The notes: generated by a model from the letters alone, not told the origin. A DNA stretch of 64,000 bases from an uncultured Pelagibacteraceae bacterium (GCA_902519835.1 CABYLU010000001.1:1-64000), one strand, 5' to 3'; counted from the stretch's first letter, positions 11,805-21,007 are shown. Numbers and translations: made by a program.

Positions 11805-12185
11805 CTAAAGTCCTTTTTTACTATTAATTAATATTCGATAAAGTTCTATAAAGTCATCAAGTTTTAAAACACAAAGCGAGTCCCCTGTTGCCTCTCGATT
11901 TCTTCTAGTTATAACAACCGGCATTGAGTCTGATTTAGATGTTTCAATATTTTCGCAAACTTGTCTCATTGATTCATGAATTTTGAACTTTTCAGTTCTT
12001 TTAGCTTCAACGTATATATGAGGAGTATTTTTTAAATCACTGCCTCCAGAAGATTTGATAGCGCCACCACCTGACAAAGGCATACGTTGAACTTTATCTT
12101 CTCCATTAAAAATTTTTTCATTGAAGTACTTCGCAAGCTCTCTCTCGTATCCATCACCTTTTCTTTTTGGAGAACTACCTGGCAT
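11805..12185 (-). CDS. Hjc-like PD-(D/E)XK nuclease, candidate Holliday-junction resolvase
   Basis: The 126-residue product opens with a basic KRKGDGYERELAKYF segment and shows a PD-(D/E)XK arrangement: Glu14/Glu16 in the first helix, Asp50 after a Gly/Ser-rich loop, and Glu60-x-Lys62 in the strand YVEAKR. This spacing resembles archaeal Hjc resolvases and phage-type relatives, which cut four-way junctions or other structured DNA. The gene lies between yebC (67 bp) and tolQ (44 bp), the place where ruvC-ruvA-ruvB usually sits in proteobacteria, so a junction-resolving role is an attractive inference. Other members of this superfamily are restriction or repair nucleases, so substrate is not proven. 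Confidence 0.68.
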   Translation of the reverse strand: MPGSSPKRKGDGYERELAKYFNEKIFNGEDKVQRMPLSGGGAIKSSGGSDLKNTPHIYVEAKRTEKFKIHESMRQVCENIETSKSDSMPVVITRRNREATGDSLCVLKLDDFIELYRILINSKKGL

Positions 12186-12252
12186 AAAGCGAATCAGAAT
12201 TACTTAATAATTTAAGATTAATTCATATAAATTTTTTTTGAAAGTGAATAAA

Positions 12253-12996
12253 TTAAGCAAACTTTGCTAATTCTTCGTCTGATGCCTCAAAATTTGAAAA
12301 GACTTGTTGAACATCCTCATCATTATCAAGTTCATTGAGCAAGTTAATAAGGGATTTAAGTTTATCGCCCTCAATAGATATATATGTAACAGGTTTCCAT
12401 TGGAAACCTGATGACACAGGCTCACCAAATTTTTTATCTAAATAATTATATAAATTTGATAGAGTTTCTGGCGTAGATACTGCTTCATAAGTATCCTCTT
12501 CGATAAAACAATCTTCAGCTCCACCCTCAATCGAAAAGTTGAAAAAATCTTCTTCGCTTGTCACATCTTTGTTATAACGCACAAAACCATAATGATTAAA
12601 TGCATGGGAGACTGAACCTGTTTCACCCATTGAACCTCCAAATTTTTGAAATGCAGATCTTACATTTGAAGCTGTTCTATTTCGATTATCCGTAAGTGCC
12701 TCGACAATTATCGACGTTCCGTTTGGGCCAAATCCTTCGTACCTCATTTGATCATAGTTTACAGTATCTTTATCCAAAGATTTTTTTATCGCTCTATCGA
12801 TATTTTCCTTTGGGAAACTTGAGGCTTTTGCTAATTGTATAGCTGATCTTAATCTCGCATTTTGATCAGGATCAGGTGCACCCGACTTAGCTGCTACCGT
12901 AATTTCTTTTGAAAGTTTAGAAAATAAACTAGCTCTCTTTTTATCTTGTGCACCTTTTCGGTACATAATGTTTTTAAATTTAGAGTGGCCTGCCAT
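12253..12996 (-). CDS. yebC: YebC/PmpR/TACO1-family protein
   Basis: This is a 247-residue member of the YebC family, variously described as transcription regulators and as translation factors helping ribosomes through proline-rich or otherwise difficult stretches. The family signature MAGHSKFKNIMYRKGAQD is at the N-terminus, and the NPDxNxRLRxAI and FGPNGTSIIVEALTDNRNRT motifs follow. The ATG directly abuts the stop codon of the ymdB-type gene. In related bacteria yebC stands immediately before ruvC; here the next gene is the Hjc-like nuclease. Confidence 0.95.
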   Translation of the reverse strand: MAGHSKFKNIMYRKGAQDKKRASLFSKLSKEITVAAKSGAPDPDQNARLRSAIQLAKASSFPKENIDRAIKKSLDKDTVNYDQMRYEGFGPNGTSIIVEALTDNRNRTASNVRSAFQKFGGSMGETGSVSHAFNHYGFVRYNKDVTSEEDFFNFSIEGGAEDCFIEEDTYEAVSTPETLSNLYNYLDKKFGEPVSSGFQWKPVTYISIEGDKLKSLINLLNELDNDEDVQQVFSNFEASDEELAKFA

Positions 12997-13797
12997 TTAA
13001 TTACCGATTTTTCCTCCAATACGGATTGAACTAATGCTTTTTGCTAAATAGTTTTCAGTATTTGATTCTATAATAACTCCACATAATGTTCCTTCGCCAT
13101 CAGCCGGAGGTACCCTTTTTCGCTCAGTGTCTTGTGTAGCAAACTTTCTTACGAACTCCTCTTTTTTTGTGCCAATAACTGAGTCATAGTCACCACACAT
13201 TCCAGCGTCAGTTTGAAAAGCTGTTCCATGTTCCATGATTGTTGCATCTGCAGTAGGAACGTGAGTATGAGTTCCAACAACTGCTGTTACTCTTCCGTCA
13301 AGATGGTGTCCCATAGCCATTTTTTCACTTGTAGCTTCAGCGTGAAAATCAACAAATATAAATGATAGATCTTCAGTTTTTAAATTTTTAAGAACTTCTT
13401 CAATTTTAAAAAATGCATTATCACACGATCTCATAAATAGATTCCCCATTAAATTTATTACCGCAATTTTTTGTCCATTCTCATGCATATAAGTATTTAC
13501 ACCTAAACCTGGGGAGCCTTCAGCAAAATTATAAGGCTTTAAAAGTTTATCATCTTTATCGATATAACTATTTATCTCTTTTTGATCCCACAAATGATTT
13601 CCAGTTGTGATTACATTAACTCCATAAGAATATAATTCGTTGCATATTGGCTCTGTAATACCAAAGCCACCAGCAGAATTTTCCCCATTAGCAATAACAA
13701 AATCTATATTATTATTTTTAATAGCATCTGGTAGATGATCTCTCAAAGCATGTCTTCCAGATCGACCCATTACATCGCCTAAAAATAGAATTCTCAT
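12997..13797 (-). CDS. YmdB-family metallophosphoesterase
   Basis: The 266-residue product belongs to the TIGR00282/YmdB metallophosphoesterase family, whose characterised members hydrolyse 2',3'-cyclic nucleotides and in Bacillus affect biofilm and RNA turnover. The metal-site motifs are visible: FLGDVMGRSGR at the N-terminus, NGENSAGG near 37-44, TTGNHLWD near 60-67, and GTHTHVPTAD plus DAGMCGDYDSVIG further on. It overlaps the 5-FCL gene by four bases (ATGA) and abuts yebC, so all three are probably co-translated. The physiological substrate in this lineage is unknown. Confidence 0.9.
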   Translation of the reverse strand: MRILFLGDVMGRSGRHALRDHLPDAIKNNNIDFVIANGENSAGGFGITEPICNELYSYGVNVITTGNHLWDQKEINSYIDKDDKLLKPYNFAEGSPGLGVNTYMHENGQKIAVINLMGNLFMRSCDNAFFKIEEVLKNLKTEDLSFIFVDFHAEATSEKMAMGHHLDGRVTAVVGTHTHVPTADATIMEHGTAFQTDAGMCGDYDSVIGTKKEEFVRKFATQDTERKRVPPADGEGTLCGVIIESNTENYLAKSISSIRIGGKIGN

Positions 13798-14369
13798 TGA
13801 ACTTTATATAAATGTTTTTCAGTTAAAATCCAATCAAGTCTTTCATCATGATCTTCGACAGGAATTTCTTCTACTTCTTGAAATGAAAATGCTATTCCTA
13901 TTTTTTTTACATCACTAATACCATTCTTTGATAAATACTTATCATAATATCCACCCCCATACCCCAACCTAAAGCCACTTTTGGAATAACCTAATAATGG
14001 TATTAAAATAATCTTTGGAAAGATAACTTTATCTTTATTCTTAGGTTCTAAAATAGAAAATTTATTTTTTATTAGTTCAGTGTTTTTATGATACATGAAG
14101 AAATTAATTTCTTTAGTCTGAAAATCTATGACTGGTAAAGCTAAATTAAGTTCTCTTTCAAGTAAATATTGGTTTAATTTTTTTGTATCTAATTCATCTC
14201 TGAAACTTATATAAGTTCCAATATATTCATTTTCTATTTCTTCTATGAGGGGCTTAATGTTATTAAGTATATTGCTCTGAAAATCTATTGATGGACCAAG
14301 TTCTGAGCGTCGATTGATTAAAAACTTTCTTAATGTCTCTTTTTCTCTCAGTTGCAAACTTTTCGTCAT
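13794..14369 (-). CDS. 5-formyltetrahydrofolate cyclo-ligase
   Basis: This 5-FCL/YgfA family enzyme (191 residues) uses ATP to convert 5-formyl-THF to 5,10-methenyl-THF. The C-terminal signature RLGYGGGYYDKYL near residues 143-155 and the IPLLGYSKSGFRLG lead-in are typical, as is the short basic N-terminus. It follows zapA after 27 bp, as in many proteobacteria, but the gap is too short for the 6S RNA that is often found there. It overlaps the downstream ymdB-type gene. Confidence 0.92.
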   Translation of the reverse strand: MTKSLQLREKETLRKFLINRRSELGPSIDFQSNILNNIKPLIEEIENEYIGTYISFRDELDTKKLNQYLLERELNLALPVIDFQTKEINFFMYHKNTELIKNKFSILEPKNKDKVIFPKIILIPLLGYSKSGFRLGYGGGYYDKYLSKNGISDVKKIGIAFSFQEVEEIPVEDHDERLDWILTEKHLYKVQ

Positions 14370-14396
14370 GTATAAAATGAAATCTAATTTTTAAAA

Positions 14397-14759
14397 TTAG
14401 TTTACAAGAGACAAGCGTGATAATAAATCTGTTAATCTATCGTTGCTAATGTCTATATATTCCTGACTCTCTTTTTTTTGGTCAGTCAATTCTTTATCTT
14501 TTGAACCAATGTTTGCTTCAAGGGCATTTATTTTTTCAATATTTGTTTCTAGTTTTTTATTTAGCTCATGTATTTCATCTGCTATTAAAAGTGAAGCCAT
14601 TACCATTAATCTAGTTTCTCCAATTTTTCCAAATCTCTTAGTTAACTCTCTCACTTTATAGTCAATTTTTGAGCTTAAATGTTTAAGATGGTTTTCTTCA
14701 CCCGGATCACAGACAATTGCGTAATCTTGATCATTAATATTTACAATTATTTCAGGCAT
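14397..14759 (-). CDS. zapA: Cell division protein ZapA
   Basis: ZapA promotes bundling of FtsZ filaments at the division ring. The 120 residues open with the ZapA fold (PEIIVNINDQDYAIVCDPGEE, with HLKHLSSKID and RLMVMASLLIADEIHEL motifs) and end in a coiled-coil tail from about residue 70. It follows the upstream coiled-coil gene by 3 bp and precedes the 5-FCL gene. Confidence 0.9.
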   Translation of the reverse strand: MPEIIVNINDQDYAIVCDPGEENHLKHLSSKIDYKVRELTKRFGKIGETRLMVMASLLIADEIHELNKKLETNIEKINALEANIGSKDKELTDQKKESQEYIDISNDRLTDLLSRLSLVN

Positions 14760-14762
14760 TGC

Positions 14763-15026
14763 TTAAGAATCTAATATATCTTTTATGGTGTAAATGTTTT
14801 CATCGAGTTGAGAAGAAATATTGCCTGCAATATTTTTAAGTTCCATAAAATCTGACTTAAGAATCTTAATTTCATTCTCTAGATGAGAGTTATTTTCTTG
14901 TAATTTTTGATTTTGAGCTTCCAATTCTGTAGCTCTTTGAGCCTTTTTAGTTAATTTGTCGATTTCCTCACTAAGTTTATCAATTGCACCATTAAATTTA
15001 ACTTTTGAATCTTGATAACTCGACAT
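14763..15026 (-). CDS. Small coiled-coil protein upstream of zapA (DUF4164-like)
   Basis: The 87 residues are almost entirely predicted coiled coil, with heptads from about residue 12 to 75 and no membrane segment. Alphaproteobacteria often carry a DUF4164-type coiled-coil ORF directly before zapA, and the position plus composition fit that family, but low sequence complexity prevents a firm domain call. It is the first gene of the long minus-strand run; a divergent intergenic region separates it from tkt. A ZapA- or FtsZ-ring-related role is inference from position only. Confidence 0.7.
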   Translation of the reverse strand: MSSYQDSKVKFNGAIDKLSEEIDKLTKKAQRATELEAQNQKLQENNSHLENEIKILKSDFMELKNIAGNISSQLDENIYTIKDILDS

Positions 15027-15050
15027 TAAAACCCCTTGAAACTTTAATCG

Positions 15051-15080
15051 AGTTTAACTGTCTTTTTTGTTCTCAGTCAA
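15051..15080 (-). promoter_or_regulatory. Candidate sigma-70-type promoter for the zapA-to-purA run
   Basis: Read on the minus strand, TTGACT (15080-15075) is followed after 18 bp by TAAACT (15056-15051), placing transcription about 20 bp before the ATG at 15026. The -35 box is good and the -10 box only fair. This is the only clear intergenic space upstream of the minus-strand run. Confidence 0.35.
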
Positions 15081-15191
15081 CTTATAATATTGCAAATAGA
15101 CAGATTATTTTTTTGTTAATAATTTGCTAAAATTTAAGACTCTTTATAGATAATTGCTTATATTAAGCTCAAAATCCAATTTATTGATAAT

Positions 15192-17189
15192 ATGCCTAAC
15201 AAAAAAGATCAGTCTGCAGTTACTCATGATGATTTAGCTAACGCAATAAGGTTTCTTTCAATCGATGCGGTTGAAAAAGCAAAAAGTGGTCACCCAGGTT
15301 TACCAATGGGTATGGCAGATGTAGCAACTGTTCTTTTTACAAAGTTTTTAAAATACAATCCTAATGTTCCAAGGTGGCATGATAGAGATAGGTTCGTACT
15401 ATCTGCTGGTCATGGATCAATGCTTTTATACTCACTACTCTATCTAACCGGTCATAAAGATATGACTATTCAAGAGATCAAGAAATTTAGACAGCTTGGT
15501 AGTAAATGTGCAGGTCATCCAGAGTATGGGCACGCTAAAGGAATAGAAACGACGACTGGCCCACTTGGACAAGGTATCGGCAATGCGGTTGGAATGGCGT
15601 TAGCAGAAGAAATACTAAGAAGTCAATTTGGCGAAAAAATTGTAAATCATTTCACTTACGTTATTGCAAGTGATGGAGATTTAATGGAGGGGATTTCTCA
15701 TGAAGTCGCATCTTTTGCAGGACATCTAAAACTAAATAAATTAATTGTTTTTTTTGACGATAATGGAATTTCAATAGATGGGCCTGTTAAACTGGCAAAC
15801 TCAGAAAATACGGCTGAAAGATTTAAAGCCTATGGATGGAATACAATTAAAATAAATGGTCACAAGCCTAAAGAAATAATACAGTCAATTAAGAAAGCTC
15901 AAAAATCTAAGAAACCTACATTAATTTCTTGTAAAACTAAAATTGGTTTTGGATCTCCAAACAAACAAGGAAAATCATCAGTTCATGGTTCACCGCTTGG
16001 TGAGAATGAAGTAAAACTTACTAGAACTAAACTGAATTGGCCACACAAACCATTTACAGTTCCAAAAAACATACTAGAGGAGTGGAAAAATCTTAGTAAA
16101 AAATCAATAGATGAATATAAGTCTTGGAAATTGAATTATGAGAAACTTCCAAAAAGCAAAAAGGCTAACTACATAAGAAGAATCGAAGGAAAGCTTCCAT
16201 TAAAATTAATTCAAAACTTTAATCAGTTTAAGAAGAAATATATTAAGAAACCGCTCGATGTTGCTACACGACAAGCATCAGAAATGGTAATAAATACAAT
16301 TTCATCATCACTACCTGAATTGGTTGGAGGCTCAGCAGACTTGACAGGCTCTAACAATACCAAAGGTAGTAAAATGGAAGTTATTAATTCTATAAATTAT
16401 AATGGCAATTATATTTACTATGGAATACGAGAGCACGGTATGGCTTCCATCATGAATGGGTTGTCACTCCATAAAGGAATTATTCCATTTGGTGGAACCT
16501 TTTTAATCTTTTTAGATTATTGTAAACCATCTCTTCGTCTTGCAGCTTTAATGAAACAAAGAGCTATATATATATTAACACATGACTCAATCGGTCTTGG
16601 TGAAGATGGCCCAACGCATCAACCAATTGAACAGCTTGCATCATTAAGAGCAACGCCAAATGTAAAAGTCTTTAGACCTGCTGATTTAATTGAAACTGCG
16701 GAAGCATGGGAATTAGCGCTTTCAAATTCAAAGGGACCAAGTGTAATTGCGCTTACAAGGCAAAAACTTCCAATGATAAGAAAAAAGTATCATGCAAAAA
16801 ATATTAGTGCTCAAGGAGCTTACGAATTAAAAAGTAATTCAAAAAAACCTAATATTTCTATTTTCGCGTCTGGCTCTGAAGTCGAAATTGCACTGCAATT
16901 AATGACTATGTTTGAAAGAAAGAAAAAGTTAGTGAGAGTCGTTTCAGTACCGTGCATGGAACAGTTTAAAATCCAAAGTAAAACGTATCAAAAAATAATT
17001 AGAGGAAACTCTGAAATTAATGTCTCGATTGAGGCGGGAACTAATTTTGGGTGGAGCCAAGTATGCCCTGAAAATACAATAAACATCGGCATGAAAGATT
17101 TTGGAGCAAGTGCTCCTTATCAAAAGCTCTACGATTTTTATGGGATCACGGCTAAAAAAATATTCAAATTAATAAGTAAGAAAATATAG
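15192..17189 (+). CDS. tkt: Transketolase
   Basis: Transketolase moves two-carbon ketol units between sugar phosphates in the non-oxidative pentose phosphate pathway. The 665 residues are a standard bacterial length. The thiamine diphosphate and metal motifs are evident: GHPGLPMG (33-40), GPLGQGIGNAVGMA near 123-136, SDGDLMEG (160-167), and the pyrimidine-domain region with YYGIREHGMASIMNG and DSIGLGEDGPTHQPIE. It heads a plus-strand operon followed 12 bp later by gap, linking pentose phosphates and glyceraldehyde-3-phosphate metabolism. Confidence 0.97.
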   Translation: MPNKKDQSAVTHDDLANAIRFLSIDAVEKAKSGHPGLPMGMADVATVLFTKFLKYNPNVPRWHDRDRFVLSAGHGSMLLYSLLYLTGHKDMTIQEIKKFRQLGSKCAGHPEYGHAKGIETTTGPLGQGIGNAVGMALAEEILRSQFGEKIVNHFTYVIASDGDLMEGISHEVASFAGHLKLNKLIVFFDDNGISIDGPVKLANSENTAERFKAYGWNTIKINGHKPKEIIQSIKKAQKSKKPTLISCKTKIGFGSPNKQGKSSVHGSPLGENEVKLTRTKLNWPHKPFTVPKNILEEWKNLSKKSIDEYKSWKLNYEKLPKSKKANYIRRIEGKLPLKLIQNFNQFKKKYIKKPLDVATRQASEMVINTISSSLPELVGGSADLTGSNNTKGSKMEVINSINYNGNYIYYGIREHGMASIMNGLSLHKGIIPFGGTFLIFLDYCKPSLRLAALMKQRAIYILTHDSIGLGEDGPTHQPIEQLASLRATPNVKVFRPADLIETAEAWELALSNSKGPSVIALTRQKLPMIRKKYHAKNISAQGAYELKSNSKKPNISIFASGSEVEIALQLMTMFERKKKLVRVVSVPCMEQFKIQSKTYQKIIRGNSEINVSIEAGTNFGWSQVCPENTINIGMKDFGASAPYQKLYDFYGITAKKIFKLISKKI

Positions 17190-17201
17190 GAGATACTAAA
17201 T

Positions 17202-18212
17202 ATGGCTGTAAATGTTGCAATAAGTGGATTTGGAAGAATTGGAAGGTTGGTTTTAAGATCAATCATTGAGAGCAAAAGAAAAGATATTAATGTCGTGGCT
17301 ATAAATGATTTAGCCCCAATAGAAACAAACGCATTTTTACTTGCAAATGATACTGTTCACGGCCCTCTTAATGAAAAAGTATCGTTCAAACGCAATAAAA
17401 TGATCGTTGGCAGAAAAAATATTACAGTATTGAATCAGAGAGATCCTCAAAAACTTCCTTGGAAAAGAATGAAAATTGACGTCGCTCTTGAATGCACTGG
17501 ATTATTTACTTCAAAAGATAAGGCGGCAATGCATATTAAGGCCGGCGCAAAAAAGGTTTTAGTCTCAGCGCCATGTACAAATGCTGATAAAACCATTGTA
17601 TATGGAGTGAATGAAGATGAGATAACAAAAGAAGACCTGGTTGTATCTAATGCGTCTTGCACAACAAATTGTTTAGCTCCTGTTGCAAAAGTTTTACATG
17701 ATAAATTCAAAATTGTGCATGGATATATGACAACTATACATGCCTTTACTGGTGACCAAAGTGTTCTGGATACATTTCACTCAGACTTAAGAAGAGCTCG
17801 AGCTGCGTCATTGTCAATGATACCTACATCTACAGGAGCTGCAAAAGCAGTAGGACTCGTTATGCCTGAGCTTTCTGGTAAGTTAGACGGAACTGCGATT
17901 AGAGTACCAACACCTAATGTTTCATTAATCGACTTTAAATTTGTTTCTAAAAAAAGAATGACAGTCGATAGCATTAATAAGGCTATGTCGGCTGCAGCAA
18001 AATCAAATAAGCTAAATGGAGTCCTAGATGTAAATTCTAAACCATTGGTTTCATCTGATTTTAATCATAATCCTGCCTCATCAAATTTTGATTTAACTCA
18101 AACACAAGTAATTGATGGAAAGTTTGGAAGAGTTTTAAGTTGGTATGATAATGAATGGGGCTTTTCAAATCGAATGTGTGATACTGCAGTTGCGATGAAA
18201 AGATCTAGATAG
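17202..18212 (+). CDS. gap: Glyceraldehyde-3-phosphate dehydrogenase
   Basis: GapA-type dehydrogenase interconverts glyceraldehyde-3-phosphate and 1,3-bisphosphoglycerate. The N-terminal NAD(P) fold has GFGRIGRLVLR, the catalytic Cys is Cys153 in SNASCTTNCLAP, and the partner His is His180 in TTIHAFTGDQ. The C-terminal WYDNEWGFSNRM motif is intact. Length 336 is normal. A ribosome-binding site AGGAGA precedes the ATG, and pgk begins one base after the stop. Confidence 0.97.
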   Translation: MAVNVAISGFGRIGRLVLRSIIESKRKDINVVAINDLAPIETNAFLLANDTVHGPLNEKVSFKRNKMIVGRKNITVLNQRDPQKLPWKRMKIDVALECTGLFTSKDKAAMHIKAGAKKVLVSAPCTNADKTIVYGVNEDEITKEDLVVSNASCTTNCLAPVAKVLHDKFKIVHGYMTTIHAFTGDQSVLDTFHSDLRRARAASLSMIPTSTGAAKAVGLVMPELSGKLDGTAIRVPTPNVSLIDFKFVSKKRMTVDSINKAMSAAAKSNKLNGVLDVNSKPLVSSDFNHNPASSNFDLTQTQVIDGKFGRVLSWYDNEWGFSNRMCDTAVAMKRSR

Positions 18213-18213
18213 A

Positions 18214-19410
18214 ATGTTAAATGTTAAGGCTCTAAAAACATTTGATCAGAAAAATAAAACCGTACTTATTCGCTTTGACCTAAATATTCCACTCAATAAA
18301 GAAGTCTCTACAATAAGCGATCGGATTACGAGAATTAAAAATCCAATACAAAACCTTCTCAATAAGAATAATAAAGTTGTAATTCTGTCTCATCTAGGAA
18401 GACCAAAAGGAAAAAGAAATGATGAGCTTTCACTTAATCAAATAATCAGCTCATTAGAAAACGTATTGCAAAAAAAGATAATATTTCTTTCAAATTGTAT
18501 AGGCGATGAGATTGAAAAAAAAATAAATTCTTTAAGCCAGGACTCAATTATTCTTCTTGAAAATTGCCGTTTTCATGAAGGCGAAGAGCAAAACGATAAA
18601 TTTTTTGCATCCGAGCTGTCAAAATTAGCAGACGTTTATATTAATGATGCTTTTGCATGCTCTCATCGAGCTCACGCCTCAATTGAAGCAATCACAAACT
18701 TCATACCATCTTATTGTGGAGAATTATTACATGAAGAAATATTAAACTTAAATGATGTAGTTAATAACCCTAAAACTCCTGCATTAACTATCATTGGTGG
18801 CTCAAAAATCTCTACAAAAATTACAGTTATAAAAAATCTCTTGCAAAAAATGGACTCAATTGTCATTGCTGGTGGGATGGCTAATAATTTTCTTAAATAT
18901 TTAGGAAATGATATAAAAAATTCGTTGATTGAAAATGATGTAGATCACCTCGTAAAAGAAATTATTAATTTTGCAAATGAGCAAAACTGTAAACTAATTT
19001 TACCTTTAGATGTCGTTACAGCTGAGAAAGTATCTGAAACTACAGAAACAAACGAATGTGCAGTTGATGCTGTAAAAGATAATCAAATGATTTTAGATAT
19101 TGGGGAACAAACTATCGAGTTGATTAAGAATGAAATTTCAAATTGCGAAACAGTATTTTGGAATGGACCAGTGGGTGTCTTTGAAACTAAACCATTTCAT
19201 AAAGGCACATTCGAGATCGCTAAATTCATTGCTGAGATTACTGATAAAAATAGTCTTCGATCTTTTGCTGGGGGTGGTGATACAATTTCCGCACTGGATA
19301 TGGCGGCTGTTAAAGATAAATTTTCTTATGTTTCTACTGGCGGAGGGGCTCTACTTGAGCTAATAGAAGGTAAGAAATTGCCAGGTTTAGTTGCCTTAGG
19401 AGCTTTATAA
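18214..19410 (+). CDS. pgk: Phosphoglycerate kinase
   Basis: Pgk transfers phosphate between 1,3-bisphosphoglycerate and ADP. The 398 residues show the substrate-binding motif VLIRFDLNIPL (family RVDLNVP), the SHLGRPKG loop, NDAFACSHRAHAS, the hinge GGSKISTKI, and the nucleotide-site GGGDTISAL and STGGGALLELIEG near the C-terminus. It is one base downstream of gap and 13 bp upstream of fba, whose start has an AAAAGGAGAAG ribosome-binding site. Confidence 0.96.
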   Translation: MLNVKALKTFDQKNKTVLIRFDLNIPLNKEVSTISDRITRIKNPIQNLLNKNNKVVILSHLGRPKGKRNDELSLNQIISSLENVLQKKIIFLSNCIGDEIEKKINSLSQDSIILLENCRFHEGEEQNDKFFASELSKLADVYINDAFACSHRAHASIEAITNFIPSYCGELLHEEILNLNDVVNNPKTPALTIIGGSKISTKITVIKNLLQKMDSIVIAGGMANNFLKYLGNDIKNSLIENDVDHLVKEIINFANEQNCKLILPLDVVTAEKVSETTETNECAVDAVKDNQMILDIGEQTIELIKNEISNCETVFWNGPVGVFETKPFHKGTFEIAKFIAEITDKNSLRSFAGGGDTISALDMAAVKDKFSYVSTGGGALLELIEGKKLPGLVALGAL

Positions 19411-19423
19411 AAAGGAGAAGAAA

Positions 19424-20437
19424 ATGATACCAAAGACTTTAGAAGAGATAGCAAATTACATTGTTAGTGATGGCAAAGGAATCTTGGCAGCCGATGAAAG
19501 TTCAGGAACCATTGAGAAACGATTCAAATCAATTAATGTTGAGTCTACCGAAGACAATAGAAGAAAGTATAGAGAAATGTTGTTTAGATCTCCGGTCATG
19601 GCAGAGGCAATTGGCGGAGTGATACTTTTTGACGAAACTCTCAGACAAAAGTCTAGTGATGGAGACTATTTAAGAAATGTTATACTTGATCACGGCTCAC
19701 TGCCGGGAATTAAAGTTGATCAAGGAGTAAAAGAGTTTGAAGGTTGCAGTGATGAAAAAATTACTACAGGATTAGACGGACTTCATGAACGCTGTCAAGA
19801 GTACGAGAAGCTTGGAGCGAAATTTACAAAATGGAGAGCCGTTATAAATGTAAGTGATGAAATACCATCAAACAATTGTATAAGCGAAAATATGAATGCA
19901 TTAGCTGAATATGCGCTAATTGCTCAACAAAACAATATGGTACCGATTGTTGAGCCTGAGGTTATTATGGATGGGTCGCACTCTGTGGAAAGGTGTCATG
20001 AGGTTACGAATAATACACTATTAATATTATTTGAAATGCTTGATAAAAAAAACATCAATATTAAAGGAACTCTTCTTAAACCAAATATGGTTGTATCAGG
20101 AACAGAAAATAGCTACCAAGCCCCCATTGAAGAAGTTGCAGAAAAAACACTTCAATGTCTCAAATCATCTGTTCCAGATGAATTACCTGGAATTGTTTTT
20201 TTATCTGGTGGTCAGTCAGACCTAGATGCAACAGCTCATCTCGATGCAATGAATAAAATAGGTGGCTTCAAATGGAAGCTAAGTTTTTCTTATGGAAGGG
20301 CTTTGCAACAAGCGGCTCTCAAAACTTGGGCTGGCGAAGATGATAATCTTGAAGCGGCTCAAAAAGCTTTTAGCCATAGAGCTGTAATGAATATGAAGGC
20401 TGCACAAGGTCAGTGGGATAAATCTCTCGAAGGTTAA
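19424..20437 (+). CDS. Class I fructose-bisphosphate aldolase
   Basis: The enzyme cleaves or forms fructose-1,6-bisphosphate through a lysine Schiff base, without a metal. The 337 residues align with the eukaryote-type class I family: ADESSGTIEKRF (23-34), KWRAV (136-140), VEPEV (176-180) and GTLLKPNMV, whose Lys219 should form the Schiff base. Many proteobacteria use the zinc-dependent class II enzyme instead; here the class I gene is built into the tkt-gap-pgk operon, so it is likely the housekeeping aldolase. No class II gene is visible in the window. Confidence 0.94.
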   Translation: MIPKTLEEIANYIVSDGKGILAADESSGTIEKRFKSINVESTEDNRRKYREMLFRSPVMAEAIGGVILFDETLRQKSSDGDYLRNVILDHGSLPGIKVDQGVKEFEGCSDEKITTGLDGLHERCQEYEKLGAKFTKWRAVINVSDEIPSNNCISENMNALAEYALIAQQNNMVPIVEPEVIMDGSHSVERCHEVTNNTLLILFEMLDKKNINIKGTLLKPNMVVSGTENSYQAPIEEVAEKTLQCLKSSVPDELPGIVFLSGGQSDLDATAHLDAMNKIGGFKWKLSFSYGRALQQAALKTWAGEDDNLEAAQKAFSHRAVMNMKAAQGQWDKSLEG

Positions 20438-20443
20438 GAAAAA

Positions 20444-21007
20444 ATGAAAATTAATGGAAACGCTGTTAAACCAGGAATGATAGTTGAACACAAGGGAGAA
20501 TTGTGGGTTGTGAATAAATCACAGTCTGTAAAACCTGGTAAAGGTGGTGCATTTAATCAAGTTGAAATGAAAAATATTAAAACTAGTACGAAATTAAATG
20601 AACGTTTCAGAGCATCGGAAGAAGTAGAGAGGGTTAGAGTGGATGAAGAAAAATATCAGTATCTGTACAAGCAAGATAAAAAACTTTTCTTTATGAACAG
20701 TACTTCATATGAACAAATTGAAATTGATGAGGAAATAGTTGGAGAAAAGCTAGTTTTAATGAGTGAAAATGATGAGGTCATCTTAGAAATGTATAATGAA
20801 AAGCCAATAGGAATTCAACTACCTAAAACCTTATCTTTTATTGTCAATGAAACAGAGGCTGTTGTTAAAGGGCAAACAGCCGCTTCATCGAACAAGCCTG
20901 CCATTCTTGAAAATGGTATTAGAGTAATGGTTCCACCTTTTATAGAACAAGGTGAAAAGATAGAAATTAATACTGAGGACCTATCATATTCAAAAAGAGT
21001 TGACTAA
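20444..21007 (+). CDS. efp: Translation elongation factor P
   Basis: EF-P relieves ribosome stalling at consecutive prolines. The 187 residues have the three OB-like domains of the family; the loop PGKGGAF puts Lys33 at the tip where the family carries a modified or bare lysine or arginine. The C-terminal domain has the GIRVMVPPFIEQGEKIEINTED signature in two pieces. It lies 6 bp after the aldolase and shares one base with the following inositol-phosphatase gene (TAATG). Confidence 0.95.
   Translation: MKINGNAVKPGMIVEHKGELWVVNKSQSVKPGKGGAFNQVEMKNIKTSTKLNERFRASEEVERVRVDEEKYQYLYKQDKKLFFMNSTSYEQIEIDEEIVGEKLVLMSENDEVILEMYNEKPIGIQLPKTLSFIVNETEAVVKGQTAASSNKPAILENGIRVMVPPFIEQGEKIEINTEDLSYSKRVD

Noticed and set aside
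14370-14396. 6S RNA (ssrS) between zapA and the 5-FCL gene, its common site in proteobacteria
   Set aside because: The gap is only 27 bp, far too short; if the genome has 6S RNA it is elsewhere.
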